In this document: positions 24,973 to 33,896 of the stretch, one piece after another
How positions within the stretch are numbered: position 1 is the stretch's first letter
Layout of the letters: the number at the start of each line of letters is the position of its first letter
Assembly (NCBI RefSeq): GCF_003075045.1
Contig: NZ_QCZD01000003.1
Location: 124,001-188,000 of the forward strand
Source: Maribacter litoralis
GTDB lineage: Bacteria > Bacteroidota > Bacteroidia > Flavobacteriales > Flavobacteriaceae
Length of the DNA: 64,000 nucleotides
Direction of reading: 5' to 3'
Position numbers and translations under genes: made by a program
The notes under the pieces: generated by a model
The model's database searches: none
Told to the model about the DNA's origin: nothing
Seen by the model: the letters and a program-made list of their open reading frames with translations, nothing else

Positions 24973-26211
24973 ATGGTAGATAAAATTAAATGTCCGAATT
25001 GTGCGCATGAGTTTGATGTTGAAGAGGCGCTTTCTGGCAAAATGCAGGCTCATTTTAAGGCTGAATACGAACGTAAAGTAGCAGAGCAGGCAGAGAAATT
25101 CAATAAAGAACGTAGAAAGCTTGAGCTTGAGGTAGAAGAGTTCGAAAAGAAGAAAGAAAAAGAGAACGAACTTTTTAAAGAGAAACTGGCACAACGCCTT
25201 GCTAAAGAGTCGGAGAAAATACAGAAGCAGACGAACGAATCTTTTGAGCAACAGCTACGTGCACTGCAACAAGAGAACGAAAAAAAGAAAGAGGAGAACA
25301 GGGCGCTGCGTGCACAAGAGATCGACCTTTTAAAGCGTGAGAACGAATTAAAGGAAAAAGCCGAAGAGCTTAAAATGAACGTGCAGAAAGAATTGTTGGA
25401 GAAACAATCTGTCATTGAAGAAAAAGCCAAGGCGAAAGAGCGCGAAGCCATGGCACTTAAAGAAAAGGAATACCAAAAACAGCTAGACGACCAAAAGAAG
25501 CTTATTGATGAAATGAAGCGTAAAGCTGAGCAAGGTTCTATGCAAATGCAGGGCGAAATACAAGAACTGGCATTAGAAGAATTGTTGCGCAGCACCTACC
25601 CCTTCGATACTATTGAGGAAGTGGGCAAGGGTATTCGTGGGGCGGACTGTATACAGACTGTGGTGAACTCGCTTCAGCAGACCTGCGGTTCTATAGTATA
25701 CGAGAGTAAGCGTACCAAAAATTTCAGTAACGACTGGATCAATAAACTTAAACAAGACCAGATCAATTGCAAGGCAGATATTGCGGTGATCGTTACGGAA
25801 ACTTTTCCGCCAGATATGGATCGTTTTGGTGAGAAAAACGGTGTTTGGATCTGCGGATTCAATGAAGTAAAAAGTGTATCGCTCGTATTGCGTGAGCTAC
25901 TCTTAAAAACACAATCCATTAAATCTTCGGATGAAAATAAGGGCGAAAAAATGGAACTGCTGTACTCTTATTTAACCAGTAACGAGTTTGTGCAGAACAT
26001 TAATAGAATTATTGAAAACTATGATTCTATGATCAAGCAATTGAACTACGAAAAGAAAGCCGCTTACAAGAATTTTGCGGTTCGCGAAAAGCAAATATGG
26101 GGCGTACAGGAGAATATAAACGTTCTTTTCGGCTCTATTAAAGGTATTGCCGGCAACTCCCTATCTACCTCTACTATCCTTGATTTACCGGATGCGGAGA
26201 TAGACGATTAG
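24973..26211 (+). CDS. DUF2130 protein, coiled coil plus nuclease-like domain
   Basis: A 412-residue cytoplasmic protein. An N-terminal zinc-ribbon-like start (KIKCPNCAHEFDV) is followed by a very long charged coiled coil (about 30-200) and a C-terminal DUF2130 domain (about 210-370). In that domain GADCIQTV and the following IVYESKRTKNFS give a D...ExK pattern like the PD-(D/E)XK nuclease core. From this I infer a DNA-acting enzyme, but its role is not known. The start is the ATG at 24973; an upstream in-frame TTG is less likely. A heptamer tandem repeat follows the stop. Confidence 0.82.
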   Translation: MVDKIKCPNCAHEFDVEEALSGKMQAHFKAEYERKVAEQAEKFNKERRKLELEVEEFEKKKEKENELFKEKLAQRLAKESEKIQKQTNESFEQQLRALQQENEKKKEENRALRAQEIDLLKRENELKEKAEELKMNVQKELLEKQSVIEEKAKAKEREAMALKEKEYQKQLDDQKKLIDEMKRKAEQGSMQMQGEIQELALEELLRSTYPFDTIEEVGKGIRGADCIQTVVNSLQQTCGSIVYESKRTKNFSNDWINKLKQDQINCKADIAVIVTETFPPDMDRFGEKNGVWICGFNEVKSVSLVLRELLLKTQSIKSSDENKGEKMELLYSYLTSNEFVQNINRIIENYDSMIKQLNYEKKAAYKNFAVREKQIWGVQENINVLFGSIKGIAGNSLSTSTILDLPDAEIDD

Positions 26212-26214
26212 TTT

Positions 26215-26275
26215 TTGGTTGTTGGTTGTTGGTTGTTGGTTGTTGGTTGTTGGTTGTTGGTTGTTGGTTGTTGGT
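26215..26275. repeat. Heptamer tandem repeat TTGGTTG
   Basis: About 8.7 copies of the 7-base unit lie just after the DUF2130 stop. The tract is non-coding and prone to copy-number change by slippage. Confidence 0.95.
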
Positions 26276-26363
26276 AAAATAATGAATTTCACTTTGCGCT
26301 ATGCACAAAGCCCTTAATAAATTATGCACTAAGCGTGCCACGCATTGCGTTTAGCGTTGGGCG

Positions 26364-26558
26364 CTAAGCTCTTTTTAGTTTGGAATTTAGCCATGTTATC
26401 ATCTTTTCAAATCTAAAGGAGATAAATATTAAATATGCACAGCTAATAAAACTACCGAAATTGCTACTTGATGTATCTTTAAAATAAAACACATTTAAAA
26501 GTGTTGCTACTAAACCTAAAACACCAACGGTAAGAATAAAATATTTTAAAATTTTCAT
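26364..26558 (-). CDS. Small two-TM hypothetical protein
   Basis: A 64-residue protein starting MKILKYFILTVGVLGLV. Two hydrophobic helices are visible (about 3-22 and 38-53) with a positively charged C-terminus (LNSKLKRA). An in-frame ATG at 26585 would add nine residues, but MKILKYF gives the better start. No family is recognised. It is divergent from the lipoprotein gene at 26655. Confidence 0.5.
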   Translation of the reverse strand: MKILKYFILTVGVLGLVATLLNVFYFKDTSSSNFGSFISCAYLIFISFRFEKMITWLNSKLKRA

Positions 26559-26654
26559 TGTACCGGGCTGAATGTGTTTTTGCATCTTTTGGACAGTTTT
26601 GATAACTAATTACACCTATATGTAGCATTTTTGTGCAAATTGTTACATGTTTTG

Positions 26655-27200
26655 ATGAAAAAGCAGAAAAAACTTCTCATGAAACTGATTCACATTCTGG
26701 TAGCCTTACTACTCACTATCACTTCCGTATCATGCCAGCAAGAAAAGAGAGCAGCAGATGACGATGTTACTGTTATGTGGGCATCCCTTTTATCTGATTT
26801 AGCGGCTGAGGATAAAGAAGCTTTTAAGGAGGCATCTGCTGAGACCATTCGTTGTTATGATTGTTTGGAGAATACGCCATCCGAAGTGCAACACATGAAC
26901 TTGTTACGAGAAAATGATTCGCTCTGGTACTCTAAAATTTATGAAGACCTTATTTATATTCCTATAGATAGTTTTATCGCCAATGATTATGACACCCTAT
27001 TCAATCCTAAATTTGTAAAAATCCTTCAGGAAAATGAAACGATAATTTCCAGTGAAGAAACCAATGGGGTTACATACGCCCATATACTGGTAACCACTAC
27101 CCTACCTACTGCATTTTTTGAAGGCGCCCAACATATTTTTTCTTTTGTGAAAAATGAAGATGATGTATGGAAATTAAACGAGATCGGCACCATCCCCTAA
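26655..27200 (+). CDS. Putative lipoprotein of unknown function
   Basis: A 181-residue protein (or 173 from ATG 26679) with a lipoprotein signal. The hydrophobic helix HILVALLLTITSVSC ends in a lipobox-like SVSC, where the Cys would be lipidated. The mature part has two further Cys in ETIRCYDCLENTPSE and a C-terminal region AQHIFSFVKNEDDVWKLNEI that resembles small NTF2-like folds. It would be anchored in the outer membrane or periplasm. It is convergent with the LytT-type regulator gene, ten bases away. Confidence 0.7.
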   Translation: MKKQKKLLMKLIHILVALLLTITSVSCQQEKRAADDDVTVMWASLLSDLAAEDKEAFKEASAETIRCYDCLENTPSEVQHMNLLRENDSLWYSKIYEDLIYIPIDSFIANDYDTLFNPKFVKILQENETIISSEETNGVTYAHILVTTTLPTAFFEGAQHIFSFVKNEDDVWKLNEIGTIP

Positions 27201-27209
27201 TAAACCTTA

Positions 27210-27971
27210 TTACCTACCTACCCAACTTTTAAAGTCCGACGCCTTTGCCTTGCTCACTATAATACGCTCACTACACGGCGGATGCACCTCTACCAATAAT
27301 TTGCTATTGAAATGAAGTTTTATGGTAACAATGGCTTCCCTACGCAAAATAAATTGACGGTTGGCCCTATAGAAAAGTGATGGGTCCAAAGCCTCTTCCA
27401 CTTCCTCTAATTTGGCATCTAATACATATGAACGCTCTTGCACCGTAACTGCTTTTACCACGCCCGTATCTATAAAGAAATAGGCAATATCGGCAGTTTT
27501 TACAGGAATCAACTGTTCACCCATACCAACCAAAAATGTCTGTTTATAATTGTTGGGCTTGGTCTGTATTAAATGCAAAAGACTTTGCATTTGCATCTCA
27601 TCTATACCTTGCTTTTGGTTTTGGGTCTTAAAACGCTGCAACGCATCAGACAGTTCTTCTTGATCAATAGGCTTCAACAGATAATCAATACTATTCACTT
27701 TAAAAGCCTTTAACGCATATTGATCATAAGCGGTAGTGAATATAATAGGAATATTGATGGTCACCTGATCAAAAATTTCGAAAGATATACCGTCTGCCAA
27801 ATGAATATCCATAAACACCAAAATACCTTCGTACGGATTACTGAAAAAATCTACGGCGGCCTTAACGGTATCTAACAACTTAACGATCTCAATATTCGGA
27901 TCGATCTTAGTGAGCAAATATGCCAAGTTATCACTTGCAGCAAGTTCATCTTCAACAATAATTACTTTCAT
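27210..27971 (-). CDS. LytTR-family response regulator
   Basis: A 253-residue regulator. The N-terminal receiver domain has VIIVEDELAA, the phospho-Asp in VFMDIHLADG, FTTAYDQYALKAF and the Lys in YLLKPIDQEEL. The C-terminal LytTR DNA-binding domain (about 155-250) includes LFYRANRQFILRREAIV, a signature of this class. The ATG overlaps the stop of the histidine kinase gene by four bases, so the two form a classical LytS/LytT-like pair. Targets are unknown. The upstream gene at 29126-29509, same strand, is a candidate. Confidence 0.92.
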   Translation of the reverse strand: MKVIIVEDELAASDNLAYLLTKIDPNIEIVKLLDTVKAAVDFFSNPYEGILVFMDIHLADGISFEIFDQVTINIPIIFTTAYDQYALKAFKVNSIDYLLKPIDQEELSDALQRFKTQNQKQGIDEMQMQSLLHLIQTKPNNYKQTFLVGMGEQLIPVKTADIAYFFIDTGVVKAVTVQERSYVLDAKLEEVEEALDPSLFYRANRQFILRREAIVTIKLHFNSKLLVEVHPPCSERIIVSKAKASDFKSWVGR

Positions 27972-29002
27972 GCCGGGCGGTTTAAGGGCAATTCTACTTT
28001 AAATATATCATTTTGGGTACTTACCTTAACTTCATTCTTTAGCAAAAGTAAATACCGCTTCTTTAAATTATACAACCCCGTGCCCATACCTTCTGCCATG
28101 GTTGTACGTGTACGAATAGGGTTTTCTACGAATAACGAATTTTCTACTGAATATACTTTTACGGTCAACGGGTTGGTAGATGATATTTCGTTATGTTTTA
28201 CCGAATTTTCTACCAATGACTGCAATGCCAATGGTGGCACTTTACGGTCTAACAGTTCTTCAGCTATATGCACCTCTATGCGTAGGCGATCACGATACCG
28301 GGTTTCCATCAAATAGATATAACTGCGTAAAAATTTTACTTCGTCTTTTACGGGTACCAAATTGATTTCGCTACTCTGCAGAATATAGCGGTACATGTAC
28401 GAAAGCTTATTTACAAATTGTGTCGCCTTTTCGTTTTCTCGTATTAAAGAGGATAACGAGTTTAAGGAATTGAACAAGAAATGTGGGTCTATCTGATTTT
28501 TAAGGGCCGCAAGCTCATTCTCTAAATTTTGTTGTTTTAGCTGCTCGTTCTCTATTCTACTTTCTTGCTTATCTGTACTTACCCGCAGTAAACGGGCAAT
28601 AAAAAATAGCACTATGGACAAATTTATAAAAGTAAAATTGACCCAGCCTTCTTCATGGGAATCCAACGTTCTACCATTTACCAAAGGATAAACCGCTATT
28701 ATGATTTTCACCACGGCAAAAAGTGACAAAGCATTGATGAGCAATATCAATAGCCACTTTACTATTGGCGGCCATTTTAATGCATCATAATCTATATTGG
28801 CATTCAACTGAATTACCGACCATGAAAAACAAAAGAAGAATAGGTACCTATATAAAAAATCGGTAACCCAAGACATAGAGAAGTTTAAATTCCCCTCCAT
28901 AATACCATTATATAGATAGATTGTTTTTGGCAGTGATACCAAAATACCTATAAGTAGGGCCGTTTTAACTACTTCGCCCTGTTTAACCTTTGTCAATGCC
29001 AT
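27968..29002 (-). CDS. LytS/YehU-type membrane histidine kinase
   Basis: A 344-residue protein with four hydrophobic segments in the first 140 residues, a short coiled coil (about 145-175) and a His_kinase domain. The phospho-His is in NQIDPHFLFNSLNSLSSLI. The ATPase part has VPPLALQSLVENSVKHN and a Gly-rich GMGTGLYNLKKRYLL. It senses through its membrane part and passes phosphate to the LytTR regulator that follows it with a 4-base overlap. The signal is unknown. Confidence 0.92.
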   Translation of the reverse strand: MALTKVKQGEVVKTALLIGILVSLPKTIYLYNGIMEGNLNFSMSWVTDFLYRYLFFFCFSWSVIQLNANIDYDALKWPPIVKWLLILLINALSLFAVVKIIIAVYPLVNGRTLDSHEEGWVNFTFINLSIVLFFIARLLRVSTDKQESRIENEQLKQQNLENELAALKNQIDPHFLFNSLNSLSSLIRENEKATQFVNKLSYMYRYILQSSEINLVPVKDEVKFLRSYIYLMETRYRDRLRIEVHIAEELLDRKVPPLALQSLVENSVKHNEISSTNPLTVKVYSVENSLFVENPIRTRTTMAEGMGTGLYNLKKRYLLLLKNEVKVSTQNDIFKVELPLNRPA

Positions 29003-29077
29003 ATAACCTCTTTTCTAAATGGTACTTCTCAAATATACCGTAATAATAACTTTGAATTTGCAATACGCAAAAAAGCC

Positions 29078-29098
29078 GGCCTTTACTAAGTAAAGACC
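29078..29098 (-). terminator. Terminator of the acidic repeat protein gene
   Basis: A 10-base stem with one mismatch (GGCCTTTACT / AGTAAAGACC) is followed on the minus strand by GGC and a run of six T's. Confidence 0.7.
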
Positions 29099-29125
29099 AA
29101 CTTACAATTAAACTACACTAACTTC

Positions 29126-29509
29126 TTAAAGTGCATAGGCATCAAAATCGGCAGGTAAATATGCCGCTGTATCAAAACCTAATTCCACTATTTCTTCCTC
29201 TTCAAAAATTTCAAAATCTATATCGGATAAATTGGCACCTGCGTAGGGATCAAAATCAAGGGGTAAATATTCAAAGGTGTCAAAACCTAGGTTTACTTCT
29301 TCTTCAATCTCTACCACTTCTATTTCACTGGCGTCTAAATTGCCCATTTCTAAAGAAGCTTTTAATTGGGCTTCAAAATCAATACTACAATCTTCGAAAA
29401 TAGCAGTGATTTCTGCCTTCTCTGCTTCTTTTTGTTTCTGTACTCCTTTAAATGATATAAAGGTGACGGCCACTACGACCACGGCTGATAAAATTTTAAT
29501 GTTTTTCAT
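29126..29509 (-). CDS. Exported acidic protein with a duplicated motif
   Basis: A 127-residue protein with an N-terminal hydrophobic export segment (ILSAVVVVAVTFISF), a positively charged patch, then a strongly acidic region. The motif LGFDTxxYLPxDFDxYA occurs twice, at about residues 74-90 and 110-126, and the protein ends one residue after the second copy. I do not recognise a family. It lies upstream of a LytS/LytT-like kinase/regulator pair on the same strand and is followed by its own terminator. The Asp-rich repeats could bind cations, but this is only a guess. Confidence 0.75.
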   Translation of the reverse strand: MKNIKILSAVVVVAVTFISFKGVQKQKEAEKAEITAIFEDCSIDFEAQLKASLEMGNLDASEIEVVEIEEEVNLGFDTFEYLPLDFDPYAGANLSDIDFEIFEEEEIVELGFDTAAYLPADFDAYAL

Positions 29510-29751
29510 GATTTTATAATTTTTAAGTTTTTAGAATTGTTTTTCTATACCCCAAAGATATTGAGCAATACTGCTCTCGGATAATATTAGTGACCCAACT
29601 GTCGAATTTGCCATCTAAAACAGCTTTAGACAGTTATGAATTATTATCGGTGGATATGTAGCGGGAATAATTTTGAAGAAAATAGTATTTGAGCACTACT
29701 ACTTTGATGCTGTCAAACAATTAACTAACATTCGTTTTTACGGATGCATAT

Positions 29752-32067
29752 TTACTTAGTGAACCAATCTCGTACCGTTTCTTCGGCTAATTTGTTATTT
29801 GGGGTGAAGGCATTATTATGTTCACCACGGTATTCTATGTAGCTGGGAAATTTCCACCATAGAATGCCTTGGCACCATGGTTCGTTCTCAATACCTTTAA
29901 AAATAACTTCGTATGCCCTTTGCTGTGCCTCTTCGTTTATGGTATCATCTGCCTCAGCGTGCGGGTTCTTCCAAGGGGTATCAATACTTCTAAACCCTAT
30001 TTCAGTAAAAACTATAGGCTTCTTAAAATGGTCGTATACTTTTTTAATTTTGGTTTTTACCGTATCGAATTGTAAACTCATCTCCTCATTGGTAGGGTTA
30101 TCCTTTTTACTCAAAGGATAATAAGAGTTAAGTCCTATAAAATCCAAATCGTCCCAAAACGTAATATTTTCAAATTCGGCACCCCAATTGGCTGCATACG
30201 TTAGTTGCCCCGAATACAGCGCCCTTGTTTTTTTAATCATCTCACGCCAAGCTTCTGGCTGGGCCAATGTTGCCTTGGTGAACTCCACACCAATACAGAG
30301 CGCATCCATCTCATGAATTTCTGCCAAAAATGCGTAGTGTCGAATCCACCGATAATAATAATCGTGGAATTTATCCCATTGTGCATCCGTTGGCATATCT
30401 ATACCGCCAGGCCAACTACCACCAACATAAATTTGAGGTTTCAATAAGGTATACATGCCCATATCACTTGCCATTGAAACAGCATGTACCACGGCGTCAT
30501 CATTTTCACTACCAGCATTATCACTAAAATGTAAAGGCGTAGGGGTGTTGATGTCATTGATGCCCGTATACGGTACTATGGCCATAGCATTACTGCCCAT
30601 ATTCTTTTGCTTCAATAATGCTTCGGTAGCTTTTTGCGAACCATAACCATTGTAAATACTATAACCTTCATGGGCAAAATTGAAGCCTTTTAGGTAAGGT
30701 AGTTTCTTGGTCTCCATTTTTTCCTTCGGATGTGCTTTTGGTAAGGATTTTAAATACTGCTGCCATTTAAGATCAAGGCTTTTTATCTCTCCGCTAGAAA
30801 GCGATACATTCTTATACTGTTGCAAGTACCTGTTTTTGCCCCACGTATTAATTAGAAAATCTGCGAACGCACCCGCCATACAATCCCTGATCAATGACGA
30901 TTCCATCTCCAAAAATGTGTTGTTCAGCAACTCTGCCACCGTATACGTGTTTTCAGACTCCACCAATCTTGCCGCCCAATATTTATAGCCCTTCATCTGC
31001 CAAGTATCGGTAAAATAAATAGGTAGCCCCACATTAAAAATGGTTTTATTACTTTCCCCTATAAGGTTGTACAGCATTAAAGCATTGTCTCTACCAATAT
31101 AATTATTCGCATATATATTATTAATAATGGTGTGAACCGAGTTGGTTGCCACATCAAAAGTAGAGTGGTCGGTATTGCCCGTCATTAGACCTTTTTCTTC
31201 TGTACAGGTGTAGAAATTATAGGTGATTTTCGGCACATTGTTTCTACCAACAAAACCGACAACCTTAGCCTTGGCCGCCTTTACCTCCGCTACCTTTTTG
31301 TCCACCATTGCAGCATCTAGAGCTTGTTGGTGGTTAATAAACTTATACTCATCGGTATCCAATACTATTTCCGTACCTGTGGCGAAATTGAAGAACGTGG
31401 AACCCTCGATCCCCCATTGAGCATTAAAATCGCCCATGACCAATCTTTCCTTTTGCTCATAAACCTCATATTCCAAATTCTGACGGTAGAACGACTGTCC
31501 TTTTTCTGCCACCTTTTCTGCAAATAACTCAAAAACTTCATTGGCATTGGTACCCGTTAAAAAGGCAAAGGGAATTTTTGGATCTACGGGACTCGGATAA
31601 AAACACACGCCAAGAATGGAATTGTTATTAGGTACTTCTTTAGCACCAATGGTAATATTCGTTTCCGACACCTGAAACGGTGTACTGCCCATATATTTTT
31701 TAATGAACGGATTCTCATTTACCGTACCTACCAAAAAGACAATTGAATTTTTAAAACTACTATCATCAACCTCATCAACAGCCTTATAGCTTACTTTAAC
31801 ACTGCGCCGTGAACGTGTGATCTCTTTTTTAGAAAGTTCGTGAAGTAAATCTTTATACTGCTGCTGTAATGTTGGGTCTTTTGCTCCATAAACCACCAAA
31901 ATCTCTCTTTTATCAAAAAAAGTTCTGCGTAAATCCCTTCTGGAGGAAACAGAATCCAGACCTATCGAAATACCCTCATTTTCAGCTGTTGGTAAATACT
32001 GCACTCCGGCAAAGCCGACGATACCGACAATAACAAATAAGACTACCAATAGATATTTCCTGTTCAT
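29752..32067 (-). CDS. GH113-like glycoside hydrolase with N-terminal extension
   Basis: A 771-residue protein with an N-terminal membrane anchor or signal (YLLVVLFVIVGIVGFAGV). About 430 residues of unassigned sequence follow, then a TIM-barrel domain (about 440-770) that resembles family GH113. The putative acid/base Glu is in CIGVEFTKA and the nucleophile Glu in VFTEIGFRS; further landmarks are DFIGLNSYYPL and GILWWKFPSY. Known GH113 members cleave beta-mannans. The large N-terminal part is not typical and might be a second, unrecognised module. I use the ATG at 32067 because it opens the signal. Confidence 0.75.
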   Translation of the reverse strand: MNRKYLLVVLFVIVGIVGFAGVQYLPTAENEGISIGLDSVSSRRDLRRTFFDKREILVVYGAKDPTLQQQYKDLLHELSKKEITRSRRSVKVSYKAVDEVDDSSFKNSIVFLVGTVNENPFIKKYMGSTPFQVSETNITIGAKEVPNNNSILGVCFYPSPVDPKIPFAFLTGTNANEVFELFAEKVAEKGQSFYRQNLEYEVYEQKERLVMGDFNAQWGIEGSTFFNFATGTEIVLDTDEYKFINHQQALDAAMVDKKVAEVKAAKAKVVGFVGRNNVPKITYNFYTCTEEKGLMTGNTDHSTFDVATNSVHTIINNIYANNYIGRDNALMLYNLIGESNKTIFNVGLPIYFTDTWQMKGYKYWAARLVESENTYTVAELLNNTFLEMESSLIRDCMAGAFADFLINTWGKNRYLQQYKNVSLSSGEIKSLDLKWQQYLKSLPKAHPKEKMETKKLPYLKGFNFAHEGYSIYNGYGSQKATEALLKQKNMGSNAMAIVPYTGINDINTPTPLHFSDNAGSENDDAVVHAVSMASDMGMYTLLKPQIYVGGSWPGGIDMPTDAQWDKFHDYYYRWIRHYAFLAEIHEMDALCIGVEFTKATLAQPEAWREMIKKTRALYSGQLTYAANWGAEFENITFWDDLDFIGLNSYYPLSKKDNPTNEEMSLQFDTVKTKIKKVYDHFKKPIVFTEIGFRSIDTPWKNPHAEADDTINEEAQQRAYEVIFKGIENEPWCQGILWWKFPSYIEYRGEHNNAFTPNNKLAEETVRDWFTK

Positions 32068-32300
32068 GGACCTAATGAGAATTAAACGACAGTATAAGAT
32101 AGCAAAACTGCAAAACCTAATGCCGAACAAGGCATTATTTAACTTAAAAAAAGGACATTGGTATACCCAAACCTGTAATTGACCGTACTATCAATACTAT
32201 GAAGCCCAACCTGATACTTACGCAAATAGAGTTGCAAACCATAGCTGTTGTGGTAATAAGCTATTTCTACCTTAACTTTGTACTAAATAGCCAACGCTTC

Positions 32301-32978
32301 ATGAAATCAGTACTATTCTCAACCTTTGTTTTTTGCACTTACCTATTGGCCGCCCAAAACAATGCAACCATACCTTTAGAAGACTTTACCGAATTACAGG
32401 TATATGATAGAATTAGTGTTACCCTTGTAAAAGGTGATGAGAATAAGATCGAAATACCTGCTAGCGATAAAAAGGACCTTAGCATTACCGAAAACGACGG
32501 GCGATTACGCTTAAAAATGTGTTCAGGGGAATCTGTATTGAATACCATTCTAAGTTTAAAGTTGTACTATACCGAGGCGTTATCCATTATTGATGCCAAC
32601 AAAAATTCTAGGATTATTTCTACGGGACTGGTAATAGGTACCGATTTAGCCATTGAAGCACAAGATGCCAGTACCATTACCTTAAACATTGCCTATAATA
32701 ACGTGTCCGCCAAAAGCACTAGTGGAAGTGAAATAAAACTGTCCGGTACCAGTAGTCACCAAGAGGTAATGATCAATACCGGTGGAAAACTTTTGAACCA
32801 AGGATTAAAAACAAAAAGCAGCACTGTGATTGTACTTTCGGGAGGCAGCGCCGAAGTTTATGCCAGTGAAGCGGTCATTGCCAAGGTAAAAGCCGGTGGA
32901 GCCATTACCATTTACGGAAACCCCACATCTGTTGATAAAGACGATACTTTTGGTGGTAAAATTGCCATTGTGGAATAA
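32301..32978 (+). CDS. Exported GIN-domain (DUF2807) protein
   Basis: A 225-residue protein with a Sec signal (SVLFSTFVFCTYLLA, then AQ) and a putative auto-transporter adhesin head GIN domain. The domain is a right-handed beta-helix-like repeat of short strands, seen in ELQVYDRISVTLVKGDENKI, DLAIEAQDASTITLN and GSEIKLSGTSSHQEV. It should be periplasmic or at the surface; the function of the family is unknown. I chose the ATG at 32301 rather than one at 32199, which would add a non-signal-like start. Its stop is adjacent to the stop of the convergent CPXCG gene. Confidence 0.85.
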   Translation: MKSVLFSTFVFCTYLLAAQNNATIPLEDFTELQVYDRISVTLVKGDENKIEIPASDKKDLSITENDGRLRLKMCSGESVLNTILSLKLYYTEALSIIDANKNSRIISTGLVIGTDLAIEAQDASTITLNIAYNNVSAKSTSGSEIKLSGTSSHQEVMINTGGKLLNQGLKTKSSTVIVLSGGSAEVYASEAVIAKVKAGGAITIYGNPTSVDKDDTFGGKIAIVE

Positions 32979-33161
32979 CTACTGTTCTATACTCTGAACA
33001 TCAAAGGCTATAAGCTCATTATCTTGAAATTGTGGTGTAACTTCAATAGGGTTGCAACACACCTCGCAGTCTTCTACATAAGTTTGTTGTGAAATAGATG
33101 GATCAAGAAGCATGGATACTTCTTCCCAACAATACGGACATTGAAAGTAATGCTCGAACAT
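32979..33161 (-). CDS. CPXCG-type cysteine-rich small protein
   Basis: A 60-residue protein with two Cys pairs: FQCPYCWEEVSM near the N-terminus and EDCEVCCNPIEV in the middle. This is the zinc-ribbon-like layout of the CPXCG family, here as CPYC. No membrane segment is present. It lies nine bases after the DUF-like membrane protein gene at 33171, same strand, so the two are probably co-transcribed. The role of the family is unknown. Confidence 0.85.
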   Translation of the reverse strand: MFEHYFQCPYCWEEVSMLLDPSISQQTYVEDCEVCCNPIEVTPQFQDNELIAFDVQSIEQ

Positions 33162-33170
33162 AGCTATACA

Positions 33171-33839
33171 TTAAGCTTTCAGTTCTTTTGCCAAATCTTG
33201 TAATGTAAATGTTTGTATCAAGTTTCCGCTATTGGAAGTGAAAATGGTCTCACGCCCCAGCTTTAAAGCCAAGACATCTTCGTCTTCCTCTAAATGTACA
33301 TCTGCCGGATCAATGTTGATCTCTTCCAATTTTACATCAAATCGTTTTTTTAAAGTAACGGAGCTATTCGATTTTCTCAACTCAAAGCCGTAAAAGTCGA
33401 ATAGGCGTTGTAATCCACTAAAAAAGCTAAAGCCTATAAAAAGTAAACCGGCCATGGCAAATTTATATGCCAAGGTAAACACATCTAGCTCATCACCGTT
33501 TATAAACGTATAAACCAAATTAATGCAACCGTAAATACCCAACAAGAATACCAATAGACCTACTATTACCGCTAAAATATCAGTAAACAAAGCCTTGTTA
33601 GTTCTGGTGACGGTTAGTCCGTCTTCCGTTCTATTGGCTTGAAACCCAAAATCCTTTAAGTATTCCAAATTCTGAATCTGCGCCCTTTTGTTGGCAATGG
33701 TCGCATTTAAATCGCTCATATCTACAACAACAGCACGTTTTTGCAACTCATCTTGTAAACTTAATTGTGCTTCAAACGTGAGCAATGAATGTTGGTTCAT
33801 TATTGCTATGAGCTCGCTATTTGTTCTATTGCTATACAT
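33171..33839 (-). CDS. Membrane protein of unknown function
   Basis: A 222-residue protein with a helical N-terminal half (about 1-80), two hydrophobic helices near 85-110 (LFTDILAVIVGLLVFLLGIY) and 125-145 (AYKFAMAGLLFIGFSFFSGL), and a C-terminal domain that is rich in charged residues. I do not recognise a family. It lies directly upstream of the CPXCG gene and 57 bases downstream of the TolC-like gene, all on the same strand. It may thus be transcribed from the efflux operon promoter. Confidence 0.7.
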   Translation of the reverse strand: MYSNRTNSELIAIMNQHSLLTFEAQLSLQDELQKRAVVVDMSDLNATIANKRAQIQNLEYLKDFGFQANRTEDGLTVTRTNKALFTDILAVIVGLLVFLLGIYGCINLVYTFINGDELDVFTLAYKFAMAGLLFIGFSFFSGLQRLFDFYGFELRKSNSSVTLKKRFDVKLEEINIDPADVHLEEDEDVLALKLGRETIFTSNSGNLIQTFTLQDLAKELKA

Positions 33840-33896
33840 GTTCTTTTGTAATTAATTTACTCGATAACCGAGATTAAAAACTTAAAGGTCTACTGC

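Noticed and set aside
25050-25595. Minus-strand frame of 181 codons rich in Ser, Phe and Cys
   Set aside because: It is the antisense of the Lys/Glu coiled coil of the DUF2130 gene.
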